DNA of 7,850 bases from Candidatus Brevefilum sp. Its GTDB lineage: Bacteria > Chloroflexota > Anaerolineae > Anaerolineales > Anaerolineaceae. Of the stretch, positions 1 through 7,319 are shown one piece after another. The translations under genes and the position numbers were made by a program. Under the pieces are notes generated by a model. That model was given only the letters and a program-made list of their open reading frames with translations, was not told the origin of the DNA and made no database searches. How positions within the stretch are numbered: the stretch's first letter is position 1; every line of letters starts with the position of its first letter. The stretch lies in NCBI GenBank assembly GCA_007135845.1, contig SLIC01000182.1, positions 1 through 7,850 on the forward strand. Reading direction: 5' to 3'.

Positions 1-989
1 CCTAACTGCCCGTAAACACTTGGGTTCGCAGGCGTAAAGGCCAAGGCTTGTTGAACGTTCAATGCCGCAGCAAAAAACTCTCCATCCTGGGCGTAGGTAT
101 TCGCGATCGCTAAATACGGCGTTGGGTCTTTAATATCTAACTGCCTGTTTAAATTGGCAGCCCTGGCGAAATTCTCCAATGCCTGCTCGTAGAGTTGAAG
201 ATGCCGGTAAATCCTGCCTACAGCAATGTAAAGATAAGTGTAATTGGGCATGATCTCGATCGCACGGCGATAGTGTTGGATCGCCAGGTTATACTCACCC
301 AGGGTCTCATAGGTATATGCCATGATGCGCTGGACATCCATTAAATTAGGATCCCGTTCTACAGCCTGCTGAATATATTGATAAGCCTGTGTCCATCGCT
401 TTTGACCGACCAGTACTTCAGCATAATAGGCAAGTGCTAGGGTATTCGTGCTGTCAAGCTGCAAAGCCATCAATGCTTCTGCTTCCCCCCGGTTTAACAG
501 CTCTTCGGAAGTCTCTGCATCCACCAGGAACGGGTTAGAGCTCCATGTCAGGACAAAAGCACGGATGGCTAATACTTCCGTACTGGTTGGGGCCAGCTCT
601 TTTGCGCGATCAATGGAATCGAGGGCATCCTGTAAGCGCTGTGATCGTTCGGCGTCGGTGGTCATCAATGCTGATGAGTATGTTTGGATGCGCGCCAGGT
701 CGGCCAATATTTCCGGGTCTTCAGGGGCAAGGTCTGATGCCCTTCTTAAGGCGGAAATGGCTGCTTCTAAATTGCCGGCATCAAAATGAGTCCTTCCCTC
801 AGTTACAAAAGATGATGTTGTGCGGGTGGGTGTCGGTGTGGGTAGGAATAACGGCTCTACATCACCTTGAACAATCCCCGTCAATAAAGTGAGGAAAAAC
901 ACAATCAAAATCACGAACACTAGAATCCGATATGGATTCGATTGATTGCGGGTTGTTCGAAAACTTGGGTCTTTACCGTGAAGATACAT
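1..989 (-). CDS. TPR-repeat membrane-anchored protein (partial, runs off left edge)
   Basis: The reading frame is open from an ATG at 989 to the window edge, giving 329 residues with no stop. The N-terminus has several basic residues, then a hydrophobic segment at about residues 21-38, then a stalk with PTPTPT at about 50-55, so the chain is probably anchored by an uncleaved signal-anchor with the rest outside the membrane. From about residue 58 onward there are six to seven degenerate tetratricopeptide units, each with the usual small/aromatic pattern and an ending like LAPED, LDSTN or RDPNL. It starts 5 bases after the stop of the upstream TPR gene and is its paralogue: both begin MYL-x-G and have SNP at exactly residues 17-19. 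A weak GA-rich ribosome site lies in the tail of the upstream gene, suggesting coupled translation. TPR units bind other proteins; the partner cannot be told from sequence. The C-terminus is not visible. Confidence 0.9.
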   Translation of the reverse strand, partial: MYLHGKDPSFRTTRNQSNPYRILVFVILIVFFLTLLTGIVQGDVEPLFLPTPTPTRTTSSFVTEGRTHFDAGNLEAAISALRRASDLAPEDPEILADLARIQTYSSALMTTDAERSQRLQDALDSIDRAKELAPTSTEVLAIRAFVLTWSSNPFLVDAETSEELLNRGEAEALMALQLDSTNTLALAYYAEVLVGQKRWTQAYQYIQQAVERDPNLMDVQRIMAYTYETLGEYNLAIQHYRRAIEIMPNYTYLYIAVGRIYRHLQLYEQALENFARAANLNRQLDIKDPTPYLAIANTYAQDGEFFAAALNVQQALAFTPANPSVYGQL

Positions 990-994
990 AATAT

Positions 995-2254
995 TTAATC
1001 TTCAACCTCTTCTCCATCAGGTTCGACAGGAGGAGGATTTTCTTGAAAGTCCTGGCAAATATTAATAATTTCTTCAGCGTTGAAAATGGCTGTTGGATCA
1101 TCTGGAACGGTTTGGATCATCGCTTGGGCAATCTGGACAGCTTCGTTACAGCGGTTTACTCGGGCAAGCGCCAATCCATAGCGGCTGTAAAATTCCATCA
1201 CAGTCATTGAATAACTCAAAGGTAGACCTTCAACAACCACACCCCCCGCAGTTACACCGCCACGTACAGCCAATTCAAGGGATTCGATTGCACGGTTATA
1301 CTGCAAGTTCCGAAAATACATGGAACCCAAATTTCCATGCATTCTGGGATTCGAAGGATCATCATTAACGGCTTGTTCAGCATATTGCACCGCTTTAGCA
1401 AACTCACCGATCCGGGAATAAACACGTGAGATATACCAGTTAGGTTCTGGGTCTGTGGGATTCAACGAATAAGCCCTGGTGAACTCAAAAACAGCCTGAT
1501 CATATTCCCCAAGTGTGAAATAATTCCTGCCCAATGCCATGTGCAATTCCGAAATTGAGTCATTGATCTCAATCGCAGCCCTGAGCTGTTCAATCGCTTC
1601 TTCGTAATTACCAGTGATTTCTAAAACAAAACCACGTGCCCAGCGTGCTTCCATTAACTGCGGATCAAATGCAAGTGCCATCTGTGAGTGCTCAATCGCC
1701 TGTTCCAGGGTCGTAATCTCACCCAGGTTATTGGCCACGCGTCTGGCCAGGATGTTGGCATAGATTGCATGAGCAAGCGCATTGTTAGGGTCAAGTTCCA
1801 ATGCGGTGCGTAAAGCAGCTTCTGCTTCCAGGAAATCATCCATATAACCCTTCGCCCACGCGAGCAGCGAATAAGCCTTCGGCCGGGTATTGTCCAGCAA
1901 TAACGCGTTTTCAGCATTCACCCGGGCCGCTTCATGCTCGCCCCCGTAAAGCTGAAGTCTGGCTAAGTTTAGATAATTTGATATCTCCTGAGGGTTTGCC
2001 ATGATGGCTGCCTGATAGGATTCTTTAGCCATACCAATCCTACCCTCTGCCAGATGAAGCTCAGCCTCCTGAGCGTAAGACTGTGGATCGCGGGTAGGCG
2101 TGGGGGTAGGTACAAAAGGTGCCGGCATCGCCGGGATCACATTTGTGTTGATATAGAGAAAAAAGCCGATTGCCAACAGCAGGACAATAACCAACCAGGG
2201 ATTGGATCGCTGCCGACGTTTATTCATAGACCACTTACTGCCACGTAAATACAT
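995..2254 (-). CDS. TPR-repeat membrane-anchored protein with Pro-Thr stalk
   Basis: This 419-residue protein has a basic N-terminus (KRRQR around residues 12-16), a transmembrane segment at about 20-35, a Pro-rich stalk with PTPTPT at 49-54, then about nine tetratricopeptide units from roughly 58 to 395, and an acidic Pro-rich tail ending in EEVED. The topology suggests a signal-anchor with the TPR superhelix outside the membrane, acting as a protein-binding scaffold; the partner is unknown. The frame can be extended to ATGs at 2266 and 2284, but I chose 2254. From there the N-terminus aligns without gaps to the paralogue next door (MYL-x-G at 1-5 and SNP at 17-19 in both), and neither upstream ATG has a good ribosome site. 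A promoter-like TTGACG-18-TATGAT sits 7 bases before this ATG, which would fit a leaderless transcript. The gene lies 60 bases after pgl and 5 bases before its paralogue. Confidence 0.92.
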   Translation of the reverse strand: MYLRGSKWSMNKRRQRSNPWLVIVLLLAIGFFLYINTNVIPAMPAPFVPTPTPTRDPQSYAQEAELHLAEGRIGMAKESYQAAIMANPQEISNYLNLARLQLYGGEHEAARVNAENALLLDNTRPKAYSLLAWAKGYMDDFLEAEAALRTALELDPNNALAHAIYANILARRVANNLGEITTLEQAIEHSQMALAFDPQLMEARWARGFVLEITGNYEEAIEQLRAAIEINDSISELHMALGRNYFTLGEYDQAVFEFTRAYSLNPTDPEPNWYISRVYSRIGEFAKAVQYAEQAVNDDPSNPRMHGNLGSMYFRNLQYNRAIESLELAVRGGVTAGGVVVEGLPLSYSMTVMEFYSRYGLALARVNRCNEAVQIAQAMIQTVPDDPTAIFNAEEIINICQDFQENPPPVEPDGEEVED

Positions 2255-2261
2255 ACCAAGA

Positions 2262-2291
2262 ATCATAGCACCTGCAATGATCATCCGTCAA
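2262..2291 (-). promoter_or_regulatory. Putative sigma70-type promoter giving a leaderless TPR mRNA
   Basis: On the minus strand TTGACG (2291-2286, 5 of 6 to consensus) is followed after 18 bases by TATGAT (2267-2262, 5 of 6). Only 7 bases separate the -10 box from the ATG at 2254, so transcription should begin at or next to the start codon. The TPR gene has no convincing Shine-Dalgarno sequence at that ATG, which agrees with a leaderless message. It may act in addition to read-through from pgl, since no terminator is visible between them. Confidence 0.45.
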
Positions 2292-2314
2292 GCAGGATTT
2301 TTTTAACGATTATC

Positions 2315-3046
2315 TCATAATTCTGGTAATGAGCCAGCTGCCTCACGATCGAGCAGCCAAACACAATCACCATCAACCGGCGAGATCATCTGGATCGGTT
2401 TTTTCACCTGTGAGTTGTTTTCGGATAACACCTCAGCAACCATTTCAGCCTTAGATTGACCACCAACGAGAACGACAATCTTCCGAGCAGCATTTATCGC
2501 ATTCTTGGAGAGGGTCAGACGCCATTCCCCCAGGTTAGGCACAAAATTAGCGATGAACCAACGTTGTTCCTCGTTTAGACCGGCAGTACGAGGAAATAAA
2601 GACGCCGTATGCCCGTCATCACCCATCCCAAGCAATACCAGGTCAAAGCGGGGCCATTCTCCCACGAAAAAACGCCGCAGCTGGTCCTCATAGTTAAAGG
2701 CTGCCAGGCGAGGGTCCAGTTCAGCCATAACCCGATGAACATTATTTTGAGGTATGGGGATTTTTGAAAACAATTTCTCCTGGACCATATTGAAATTCGA
2801 GTTAGGATGGTCAGGGGGAACGTGACGCTCATCCCCAAAGAATAAGTGAACGTGTGTCCAATCAAGCATATCCCGGTGTTCAGGTTCCGCTAAACCAGCG
2901 TACAATCCACTGGGTGTACTGCCCCCAGAAAGCGCAGCAGAGAACCTCCCCCTCTCTTCAATAGCTGCCTGTGCCAGGCTGATAAACAAATCGATGGCAG
3001 CGTTGGTTTGTGAGCTTGGGTCTTTAAAAATTTCTATGGAGGTCAT
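2315..3046 (-). CDS. pgl: 6-phosphogluconolactonase (SugarP isomerase/lactonase fold)
   Basis: This enzyme hydrolyses 6-phospho-D-glucono-1,5-lactone to 6-phosphogluconate, the second step of the oxidative pentose phosphate pathway, in the cytoplasm. The 243-residue length is normal for the DevB/Pgl family. Family motifs are all present: SGGSTP at 40-45 (phosphate-binding loop), GDERHVPPDHPNSN at 71-84, GMGDDGHTASLFP at 140-152 with the catalytic-region His at 146, and WRLTLS at 175-180. The frame extends to a TTG at 3091, but the ATG at 3046 has a strong AGGAG site 9 bases upstream and starts where family members normally start (MTSIEIFKD), so I place the start there. It follows dnaJ by 58 bases with no obvious terminator, so the two may share a transcript. 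No zwf or gnd gene is in the window. Glucosamine-6-phosphate deaminases share the fold but lack this DGHTASLFP signature. Confidence 0.96.
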   Translation of the reverse strand: MTSIEIFKDPSSQTNAAIDLFISLAQAAIEERGRFSAALSGGSTPSGLYAGLAEPEHRDMLDWTHVHLFFGDERHVPPDHPNSNFNMVQEKLFSKIPIPQNNVHRVMAELDPRLAAFNYEDQLRRFFVGEWPRFDLVLLGMGDDGHTASLFPRTAGLNEEQRWFIANFVPNLGEWRLTLSKNAINAARKIVVLVGGQSKAEMVAEVLSENNSQVKKPIQMISPVDGDCVWLLDREAAGSLPEL

Positions 3047-3055
3047 TGGAATTCG

Positions 3056-3060
3056 CTCCT
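3056..3060 (-). promoter_or_regulatory. Ribosome binding site fixing the pgl start
   Basis: AGGAG on the minus strand lies 9 bases before the ATG at 3046. It selects this ATG over the in-frame TTG at 3091, which has no comparable site. Confidence 0.8.
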
Positions 3061-3104
3061 GATTTGATGCCGGATGACTTGCCCCGGTCAAGAATGATTG
3101 AATT

Positions 3105-4076
3105 TTATGTTTCTTGTTCTGTCAATGTTTCTTGCAAAGCAGTGAATTGCTGTTTTTGTTCTGCTGTTAGGTTTTTAGGTACCTGTACCTCAATCGTGGC
3201 GTATAAATCCCCACGCTGGTCAGGTTTATTCAATTTAGGCATCCCCAGCCCTTTTAGGCGAAAAGTCTTTCCAGAATCAGTCTCAGGTGGGATGGTCAGC
3301 TTTACGGATTTATCAATCGTTGATACTGTGGTTTCGCCGCCCAACAGGGCCGTGAAGAAATCGACTGGTTGGCTGATCTTCAGATCATCACCTTTTCGCT
3401 CAAATGTTGAGTGCGCCCCTACTTTGATTTTCAAGTACAAATCACCGGCACCTTGCCCCCCAACACTTGCCTGGCCGCTCAGCCGAATTCTTGAGCCCGT
3501 TTTCACACCAGGCGGTATCGATGCTTCAATCCGATGCCCATCTTCAAAGGACAACAGGCGGGTCGTACCATGGAATGCCTCTTCAAGCGTGATCTCAACG
3601 GGGTGTTCGATGTCACGGCCTTGTGCCTGAACGCCAGGGTGCCGTTGACCTGTCGGACGACGTCCAGCTCTAGCTCCCGACATTCCACCAAACAACGTCT
3701 CAAAGAAATCAGAGAAACCACCCAACCCGCCGCCAAACATCTGCTCAAACTCTTCCTGTGAGACTGTGCGGTATTGGGTGCCTCCGCGCTGTGCTTGTCC
3801 CGCCCATTGTGACCAATCAAAGTCCTCAGCCCGGCCTCCATTTTGCTGGTATTGCTTCCATTGTGAACCAAATCGGTCATACTTAACCCGTTTTTCTTGA
3901 TCTGAGAGGACCTGGTAGGCTTCATTGATATCCTTAAATTTCTCTTCAGCATTAGGATCATCTGGATTGACATCCGGGTGATATTCGCGTGCCAAGTTTC
4001 GATAAGCTTTCTTAATTTCTTCTTGGCTGGCGGTTTTGTCTACGTTTAATATTTTGTAATAATCTCTGTATTGCAT
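3105..4076 (-). CDS. J-domain co-chaperone, DnaJ/CbpA type without zinc finger
   Basis: This 323-residue protein should stimulate the ATPase of DnaK (Hsp70) and deliver unfolded clients to it in the cytoplasm. Residues 5-70 form a J domain with the HPD triad at 33-35 and a helix-IV ending KYDRFG. A Gly/Phe-rich linker runs from about 112 to 134 ([19 protein letters not shown]). There is no CxxCxGxG zinc-finger module and no cysteine in the protein, which puts it in class B (CbpA/DnaJ2-like) and not with canonical DnaJ. The client-binding C-terminal domains follow: the first from about 155 ([12 protein letters not shown], 159-170), the second from about 235 ([12 protein letters not shown], 240-251). 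The start is supported by AGAAGGA 6 bases upstream of the ATG. pgl follows after 58 bases. No dnaK, grpE or CIRCE-like operator is seen nearby, so heat-shock control by HrcA is not evident. I leave the symbol blank because dnaJ or cbpA would both be defensible. Confidence 0.95.
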   Translation of the reverse strand: MQYRDYYKILNVDKTASQEEIKKAYRNLAREYHPDVNPDDPNAEEKFKDINEAYQVLSDQEKRVKYDRFGSQWKQYQQNGGRAEDFDWSQWAGQAQRGGTQYRTVSQEEFEQMFGGGLGGFSDFFETLFGGMSGARAGRRPTGQRHPGVQAQGRDIEHPVEITLEEAFHGTTRLLSFEDGHRIEASIPPGVKTGSRIRLSGQASVGGQGAGDLYLKIKVGAHSTFERKGDDLKISQPVDFFTALLGGETTVSTIDKSVKLTIPPETDSGKTFRLKGLGMPKLNKPDQRGDLYATIEVQVPKNLTAEQKQQFTALQETLTEQET

Positions 4077-4082
4077 AAATTA

Positions 4083-4089
4083 TCCTTCT
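4083..4089 (-). promoter_or_regulatory. Ribosome binding site of the J-domain gene
   Basis: AGAAGGA on the minus strand ends 6 bases before the ATG at 4076. It supports this start codon. Confidence 0.7.
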
Positions 4090-4119
4090 AATGCCTTTTG
4101 TGTTTTATTTTAGTTACCA

Positions 4120-4148
4120 AATATCAAAAGACCATAAGATTAAACCAA
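4120..4148 (-). promoter_or_regulatory. Weak candidate promoter for the J-domain gene
   Basis: In the 161-base gap between plsC and the J-domain gene, TTGGTT (4148-4143) and GATATT (4125-4120) are 17 bases apart on the minus strand, about 44 bases before the ATG. The -35 matches only its TTG and the -10 matches 4 of 6, so this is the best of several poor choices in an AT-rich stretch. A gap of this size makes some promoter likely. No strong terminator for plsC is visible either: a 4-bp GCAG/CTGC stem near 4199-4214 is followed by a T run only after 9 bases. Confidence 0.25.
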
Positions 4149-4237
4149 TCATCCTTTACACATCATCAACATTATGACTGTGAAAAAAGAGTTGACTGCA
4201 GATTTTAAACTGCCCACGATGTGCTCCCAGAAGAAAA

Positions 4238-4954
4238 TCAAACGGTTTTTGCGCTAAACGCTCCCTGAAATTCCTCCGGCAGCAGCGCAGCAATTTTAGT
4301 CATAATCAGGTTTCCAGCCGACTTTATTTCTTCCCGGGTGGGTCGTTCTGGATTGCTTGTTTCAATTGGACCAAAAACCTGGCCAATTTTTGTGCAAACC
4401 TTCAACCGTCGCTTCTTTTCAGTAATCGTTTTGATTAATTTCCAATCGTTATCACTGATGGTGCCCATTGGCAATATCGGCACCCCTGTACGAAGTGCCA
4501 TGTAAGCAGCGCCGGGCAAGGCCGGTCGCAAAGGTTCATATTGAGCATGTCCCTCAGGGTAAATCACCAACACACCCTTTTGGGCTAAAACGGCTTGCGA
4601 AGCCTGCAATGCTTCAATGTTCGGGGAACCTTGTTTGATTTTTAAGGTTTGCCATGCATTGGGAAAGAGCCGCATGATTGGTGGTGCGTTCGGCATCACC
4701 AAATCTCCAATAAACTCCAGGGGCCACCGGGTGCTGTGAATGGGTGCAACGGTATCAAGAAAATGGAAATGATTACCAACAACCAGTAAAGGGCCTTGCT
4801 TTGGGACATTCTCCAGCCCGCTAATCTCCCAATCGGTCAAAATACCGGCGAAAAAATCAATCCCTGTTTTCAGAATCCCACGGATAAATCGCCTTCGTGG
4901 CCAGGGGTATTTCTTAATCATTGACCTGATTTTTCCTTCACTACGATCGTTCAT
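4238..4954 (-). CDS. 1-acyl-sn-glycerol-3-phosphate acyltransferase family protein (PlsC type)
   Basis: Members transfer a fatty acyl chain to lysophosphatidate or a related lysolipid at the inner face of the membrane, making phosphatidate for phospholipid synthesis. In this 238-residue protein the catalytic HX4D box is NHFHFLD at 61-67 (His62, Asp67). The acyl-acceptor phosphate-binding box is YPEGH at 132-136, where the family usually has PEGT. VPILPMG at 158-164 fits the conserved VPIvPv block. No clear transmembrane helix is visible; a basic N-terminal stretch (about 14-25) could give peripheral membrane binding. The frame extends to an ATG at 5056, but the ATG at 4954 has AGGAG 7 bases upstream and the longer form would reach past the probable promoter, so 4954 is preferred. 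The family is clear; the exact acceptor (lysophosphatidate or another lysolipid) is not, because of the altered third box. Confidence 0.9.
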   Translation of the reverse strand: MNDRSEGKIRSMIKKYPWPRRRFIRGILKTGIDFFAGILTDWEISGLENVPKQGPLLVVGNHFHFLDTVAPIHSTRWPLEFIGDLVMPNAPPIMRLFPNAWQTLKIKQGSPNIEALQASQAVLAQKGVLVIYPEGHAQYEPLRPALPGAAYMALRTGVPILPMGTISDNDWKLIKTITEKKRRLKVCTKIGQVFGPIETSNPERPTREEIKSAGNLIMTKIAALLPEEFQGAFSAKTV

Positions 4955-4958
4955 AGAC

Positions 4959-5000
4959 TTACTCCTGAAAAAACCGTTTGTTAAAAATAATCGTTTGCAT
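4959..5000 (-). CDS. Possible 13-codon leader ORF overlapping the plsC ribosome site
   Basis: Within the predicted plsC leader an ATG at 5000 opens a 13-codon frame (MQTIIFNKRFFQE) that ends at a TAA directly after the AGGAG of plsC. AAGGGG, an SD-like stretch, lies about 7 bases before that ATG. Ribosomes finishing this frame would sit on the plsC ribosome site and could couple or block its initiation. There is no conservation evidence, and frames of this size arise easily by chance. Confidence 0.2.
   Translation of the reverse strand: MQTIIFNKRFFQE
4962..4966 (-). promoter_or_regulatory. Ribosome binding site fixing the plsC start
   Basis: AGGAG on the minus strand lies 7 bases before the ATG at 4954 and decides for the 238-residue form over a 272-residue extension. 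Confidence 0.8.
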
Positions 5001-5012
5001 AATTCGCCCCTT

Positions 5013-5018
5013 ATTATA
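5013..5018 (-). promoter_or_regulatory. Putative -10 box of the plsC promoter
   Basis: A perfect TATAAT on the minus strand lies about 58 bases before the plsC ATG. The matching -35 is poor: TTTTCA (4 of 6) is 15 bases upstream, at 5034-5039, in a T-rich stretch. It would give a leader of about 50 bases and make plsC a separate transcription unit from the HAD gene. Confidence 0.45.
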
Positions 5019-5176
5019 TCCAATAAACCAGGTTGAAAAAAACCCGAAAATCCCATTTCAAAATATCAACAACTATCGCCGGAAAACAACTTATCTATTT
5101 CCACCATCAATACTTTTCAGGTAGTCATAGGCTCCTGCGTTTTTAAGGTTGTAATTATGAGAAATTTAGACTGGTC

Positions 5177-5893
5177 TTACCCCAAGTCGACAACAGAAAG
5201 GATATCCGCCGTAGAAGAAAGGATCAAATTTGCCCCGGCCCGTCTGAGTTCGCGTTCTGATCCAAAGCCACACAGTACGCCTATCGTTTGTGCACCTGCT
5301 GCTTTACCAGCTTGAATATCCATGATGGTATCACCAACCATCACGCAGTCCTCTGTTTGAAGACCCATTTTTTGCGCTGCATATCGAACCGGTTCTGGAA
5401 AAGGCTTTGTGCGGTTAGAGGTCTGCGCTGTTACGATAACTTCGAAGTAAGATAACAAATTGACATACTCTAAAAAATGTACCGTGGTGCTTTCTTCTCG
5501 ACTACTGACCACAGCCAACTGGTAATGCGCTCTTAACAGGTCTAGCATTTCTATGACACCCGGCACAATCCAAAATCGCTCATGATCCGGCGTTTTGGCA
5601 TGTCTTCTGCGAGATATTTTGTTGTAAACGATTGAAAGCTTTGTATCAAAGCCTAACCGCCCAGCAGTGCTGTACAAAAAAGTCGCTGGGGTTTCACCGG
5701 CCATGACAAGCCAGCGTGCAATATGCTCAGGATTATTGTTTTTCCAAAGGCATGGCATAAAAGTCAGAAAACGTGTGATTCGCGCAACAACATGATCATC
5801 TGAATCACTGAGCGTTCCGTCTACATCAAAAAGGAACCCACGCACCTTGGATAGGTCAATCTGACCTGAAACCATACTAGCATCTGGTTTCAT
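5177..5893 (-). CDS. HAD-superfamily hydrolase, phosphoglycolate phosphatase-like
   Basis: The 238-residue product carries all four haloacid dehalogenase motifs: DVDGT at 23-27 (Asp23 nucleophile, Asp25 acid/base), VVSS at 128-131 (phosphate-binding Ser/Thr of motif II), RTKPFPEP at 161-168 (Lys163), and GDTIMD at 187-192 (Mg2+ ligands). The insert between motif I and about residue 108 is a helical C1-type cap, the arrangement of Gph/PGP-like cytoplasmic phosphatases. The closing segment (AGAQTIGVLCGFG, then an Arg/Ala-rich helix) is also typical of that group. The substrate is not certain; phosphoglycolate, pyrophosphate or another small phosphomonoester would fit. The frame can open further upstream (to 5947) inside the peptidase gene, but the ATG at 5893 overlaps the peptidase stop as ATGA, a classic coupling arrangement, so I start it there. 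A later ATG at 5875 is possible. It probably shares a transcript with the peptidase. Confidence 0.92.
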   Translation of the reverse strand: MKPDASMVSGQIDLSKVRGFLFDVDGTLSDSDDHVVARITRFLTFMPCLWKNNNPEHIARWLVMAGETPATFLYSTAGRLGFDTKLSIVYNKISRRRHAKTPDHERFWIVPGVIEMLDLLRAHYQLAVVSSREESTTVHFLEYVNLLSYFEVIVTAQTSNRTKPFPEPVRYAAQKMGLQTEDCVMVGDTIMDIQAGKAAGAQTIGVLCGFGSERELRRAGANLILSSTADILSVVDLG

Positions 5894-7302
5894 TGAAGCT
5901 CTAACAGGATCACTTCCACGAGTACATCCGTCGGTGCTACGATCCACAAAGTTCGATCACCTTCTTGTGCCAGGATGACGGATCCTTCAGGTCCGCGCCA
6001 CAGCCGCTGACCGGAGATCTGCTCATCAACACTAATCCACCGAGTATCGGCATATTCTGTTAGGCTGGCAAAAAATTCGTTGGCGTCCTCTGTAGTATCC
6101 CAGACCATATCGAGGATAAATATGATTTCATCTGTGGTCTCGTTGAGATAAAAAGCATAAGTATCACCTCCCCATCCCGCTGCTGCAGATTCAGCCTGTT
6201 CTTCAGGAAGACGATAAATCTCATCATAGGCTTGGCTCAAGATCAAATAGGTGTACCACTCTCCCATTACATTTTGATCAAAAAGCATCCAATCTCCGCC
6301 TAGTGTATCTTCAAAATTCGGCAGCTCAACCTCAATCGGCTGATCCCACGGGTAACGCTCGGGGTGCAGGATCTGTTCTGTCGAAACAGGCAGGTTACGA
6401 TAAGCGGCGTCAACGGCATCAAAGCCACCCTCATTGAAAAGAAATTCCACAAAAGCAAAACCCTTTTCATAGGGGAATAAAAGGTCCAATTGGATATAAG
6501 GCGGTGCATTATCCATAATTGGACTGGAAAATTCCTCAAAGGATTCAATAATATCTCGATAATCAGAACGGGTTGCATAGGTCTGGAACCAGAGAATTTC
6601 CGTAAAAGTCGCATCGCCTTCAATTAAGGCTTTAATGGCTGCACAGCGCTCAGAATTTTCTTGACATGCTTCTTCGTTATAATCCAGTCCTTCATCAAAG
6701 TGGAAGGTCTGATCCTGGAGGACATGTGTATATTCATGTGCATATGTCAGTTTTTCACTGCCGCCAAAGGTCGTCCCTTTGACGATAAAAATCTCCCCGG
6801 TGTTACTGTCATAAAAACCTGATATTTGCTCGCTGTACAAATCCAAGTAGAAGCTCCTCAAGTCAAAGTCTGGCGGCAACAACCCTAAAAGAGAAAGGAT
6901 CAGAACATCTTGCCGGGCATCTTCTTCTGTATAATCAGCAAAAAACTCGTTAACCACAATTTCATTAAGCTCCTCTGGAGAAATCATGATTCGTGGTACA
7001 GGTTCGCTCAGTATCAGTCCACGAATTTGACTGACCTGTGCTTCAATTTCAGCCACGGTTCTGGCAATATCATCTGGCAGTGGGTCAACAATTTCTGGGG
7101 GGTCCATTGGCGTGATCGTTGGTTCTGAAGGCTCAACGATCTCCTCAATCGGAATCGGCAAGACCACATCCGTCCGACTGAAGTCAATGGGCCAGATCAG
7201 AGAAACACCCACCCCGCCTGCCAGGATCAGGCCCAGGCACACGCAAGTCAGTAACAATATCACTACACAGCTAATCAATACATTTTTTGTTCTGGATTCC
7301 AT
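5890..7302 (-). CDS. Membrane-anchored putative zinc metallopeptidase (HEXXH)
   Basis: The 470-residue product starts with a short basic N-terminus and a transmembrane segment at about 8-37, then a Pro/Glu-rich linker (about 45-77), so the main domain should lie outside the membrane. There is no convincing lipobox. HEYTH at 189-193 is a gluzincin-style HEXXH: His189 and His193 would bind zinc and Glu190 would be catalytic. EGDA at 228-231 gives the likely third ligand, Glu228. Cys213 and Cys220 may form a disulphide. Downstream, STEQILHPERY (307-317) and GWGGD (376-380) look like conserved blocks; from memory they resemble the Hvo_1808-type surface proteins, but I could not check this. The substrate is unknown. 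The ATG at 7302 has AAGGTGAT just upstream; an in-frame GTG at 7308 lies inside that ribosome site and is less likely. The 3' end overlaps the HAD gene by 4 bases. The upstream region has a strong promoter and a 16-bp repeat array. Confidence 0.88.
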   Translation of the reverse strand: MESRTKNVLISCVVILLLTCVCLGLILAGGVGVSLIWPIDFSRTDVVLPIPIEEIVEPSEPTITPMDPPEIVDPLPDDIARTVAEIEAQVSQIRGLILSEPVPRIMISPEELNEIVVNEFFADYTEEDARQDVLILSLLGLLPPDFDLRSFYLDLYSEQISGFYDSNTGEIFIVKGTTFGGSEKLTYAHEYTHVLQDQTFHFDEGLDYNEEACQENSERCAAIKALIEGDATFTEILWFQTYATRSDYRDIIESFEEFSSPIMDNAPPYIQLDLLFPYEKGFAFVEFLFNEGGFDAVDAAYRNLPVSTEQILHPERYPWDQPIEVELPNFEDTLGGDWMLFDQNVMGEWYTYLILSQAYDEIYRLPEEQAESAAAGWGGDTYAFYLNETTDEIIFILDMVWDTTEDANEFFASLTEYADTRWISVDEQISGQRLWRGPEGSVILAQEGDRTLWIVAPTDVLVEVILLELQ

Positions 7303-7303
7303 A

Positions 7304-7311
7304 ATCACCTT
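7304..7311 (-). promoter_or_regulatory. Ribosome binding site of the metallopeptidase gene
   Basis: AAGGTGAT on the minus strand matches the 3' part of the extended Shine-Dalgarno consensus just before the ATG at 7302. Because it covers the alternative GTG at 7308, it favours the ATG. Confidence 0.6.
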
Positions 7312-7319
7312 ATCGGCTA

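Noticed and set aside
448..892. Overlapping plus-strand open frames of 113 and 115 codons.
   Set aside because: They lie fully antisense to the TPR gene, whose repeats and stalk are clear; the products have no recognisable features and no ribosome site.
3047..3091. An N-terminal extension of pgl from a TTG at 3091.
   Set aside because: The TTG has no good ribosome site, whereas the ATG at 3046 has AGGAG at 9 bases and matches the family's usual start.
3046..3630. Plus-strand open frame of 194 codons opposite the J-domain gene.
   Set aside because: It is antisense to a well-supported chaperone gene and its translation shows no domain; it is a shadow of the coding bias on the other strand.
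4077..4237. A CIRCE-type heat-shock operator upstream of the J-domain gene.
   Set aside because: No TTAGCACTC-N9-GAGTGCTAA-like inverted repeat is present in the gap.
5091..5165. A 24-codon minus-strand open stretch between the HAD gene and plsC whose last part (GAYDYLKSIDGGNR) reads like a protein tail.
   Set aside because: It contains no start codon, is closed upstream by a stop, and is too short to support a gene or a remnant. An AGGAG inside it leads only to a three-codon frame (ATG ACT ACC TGA).
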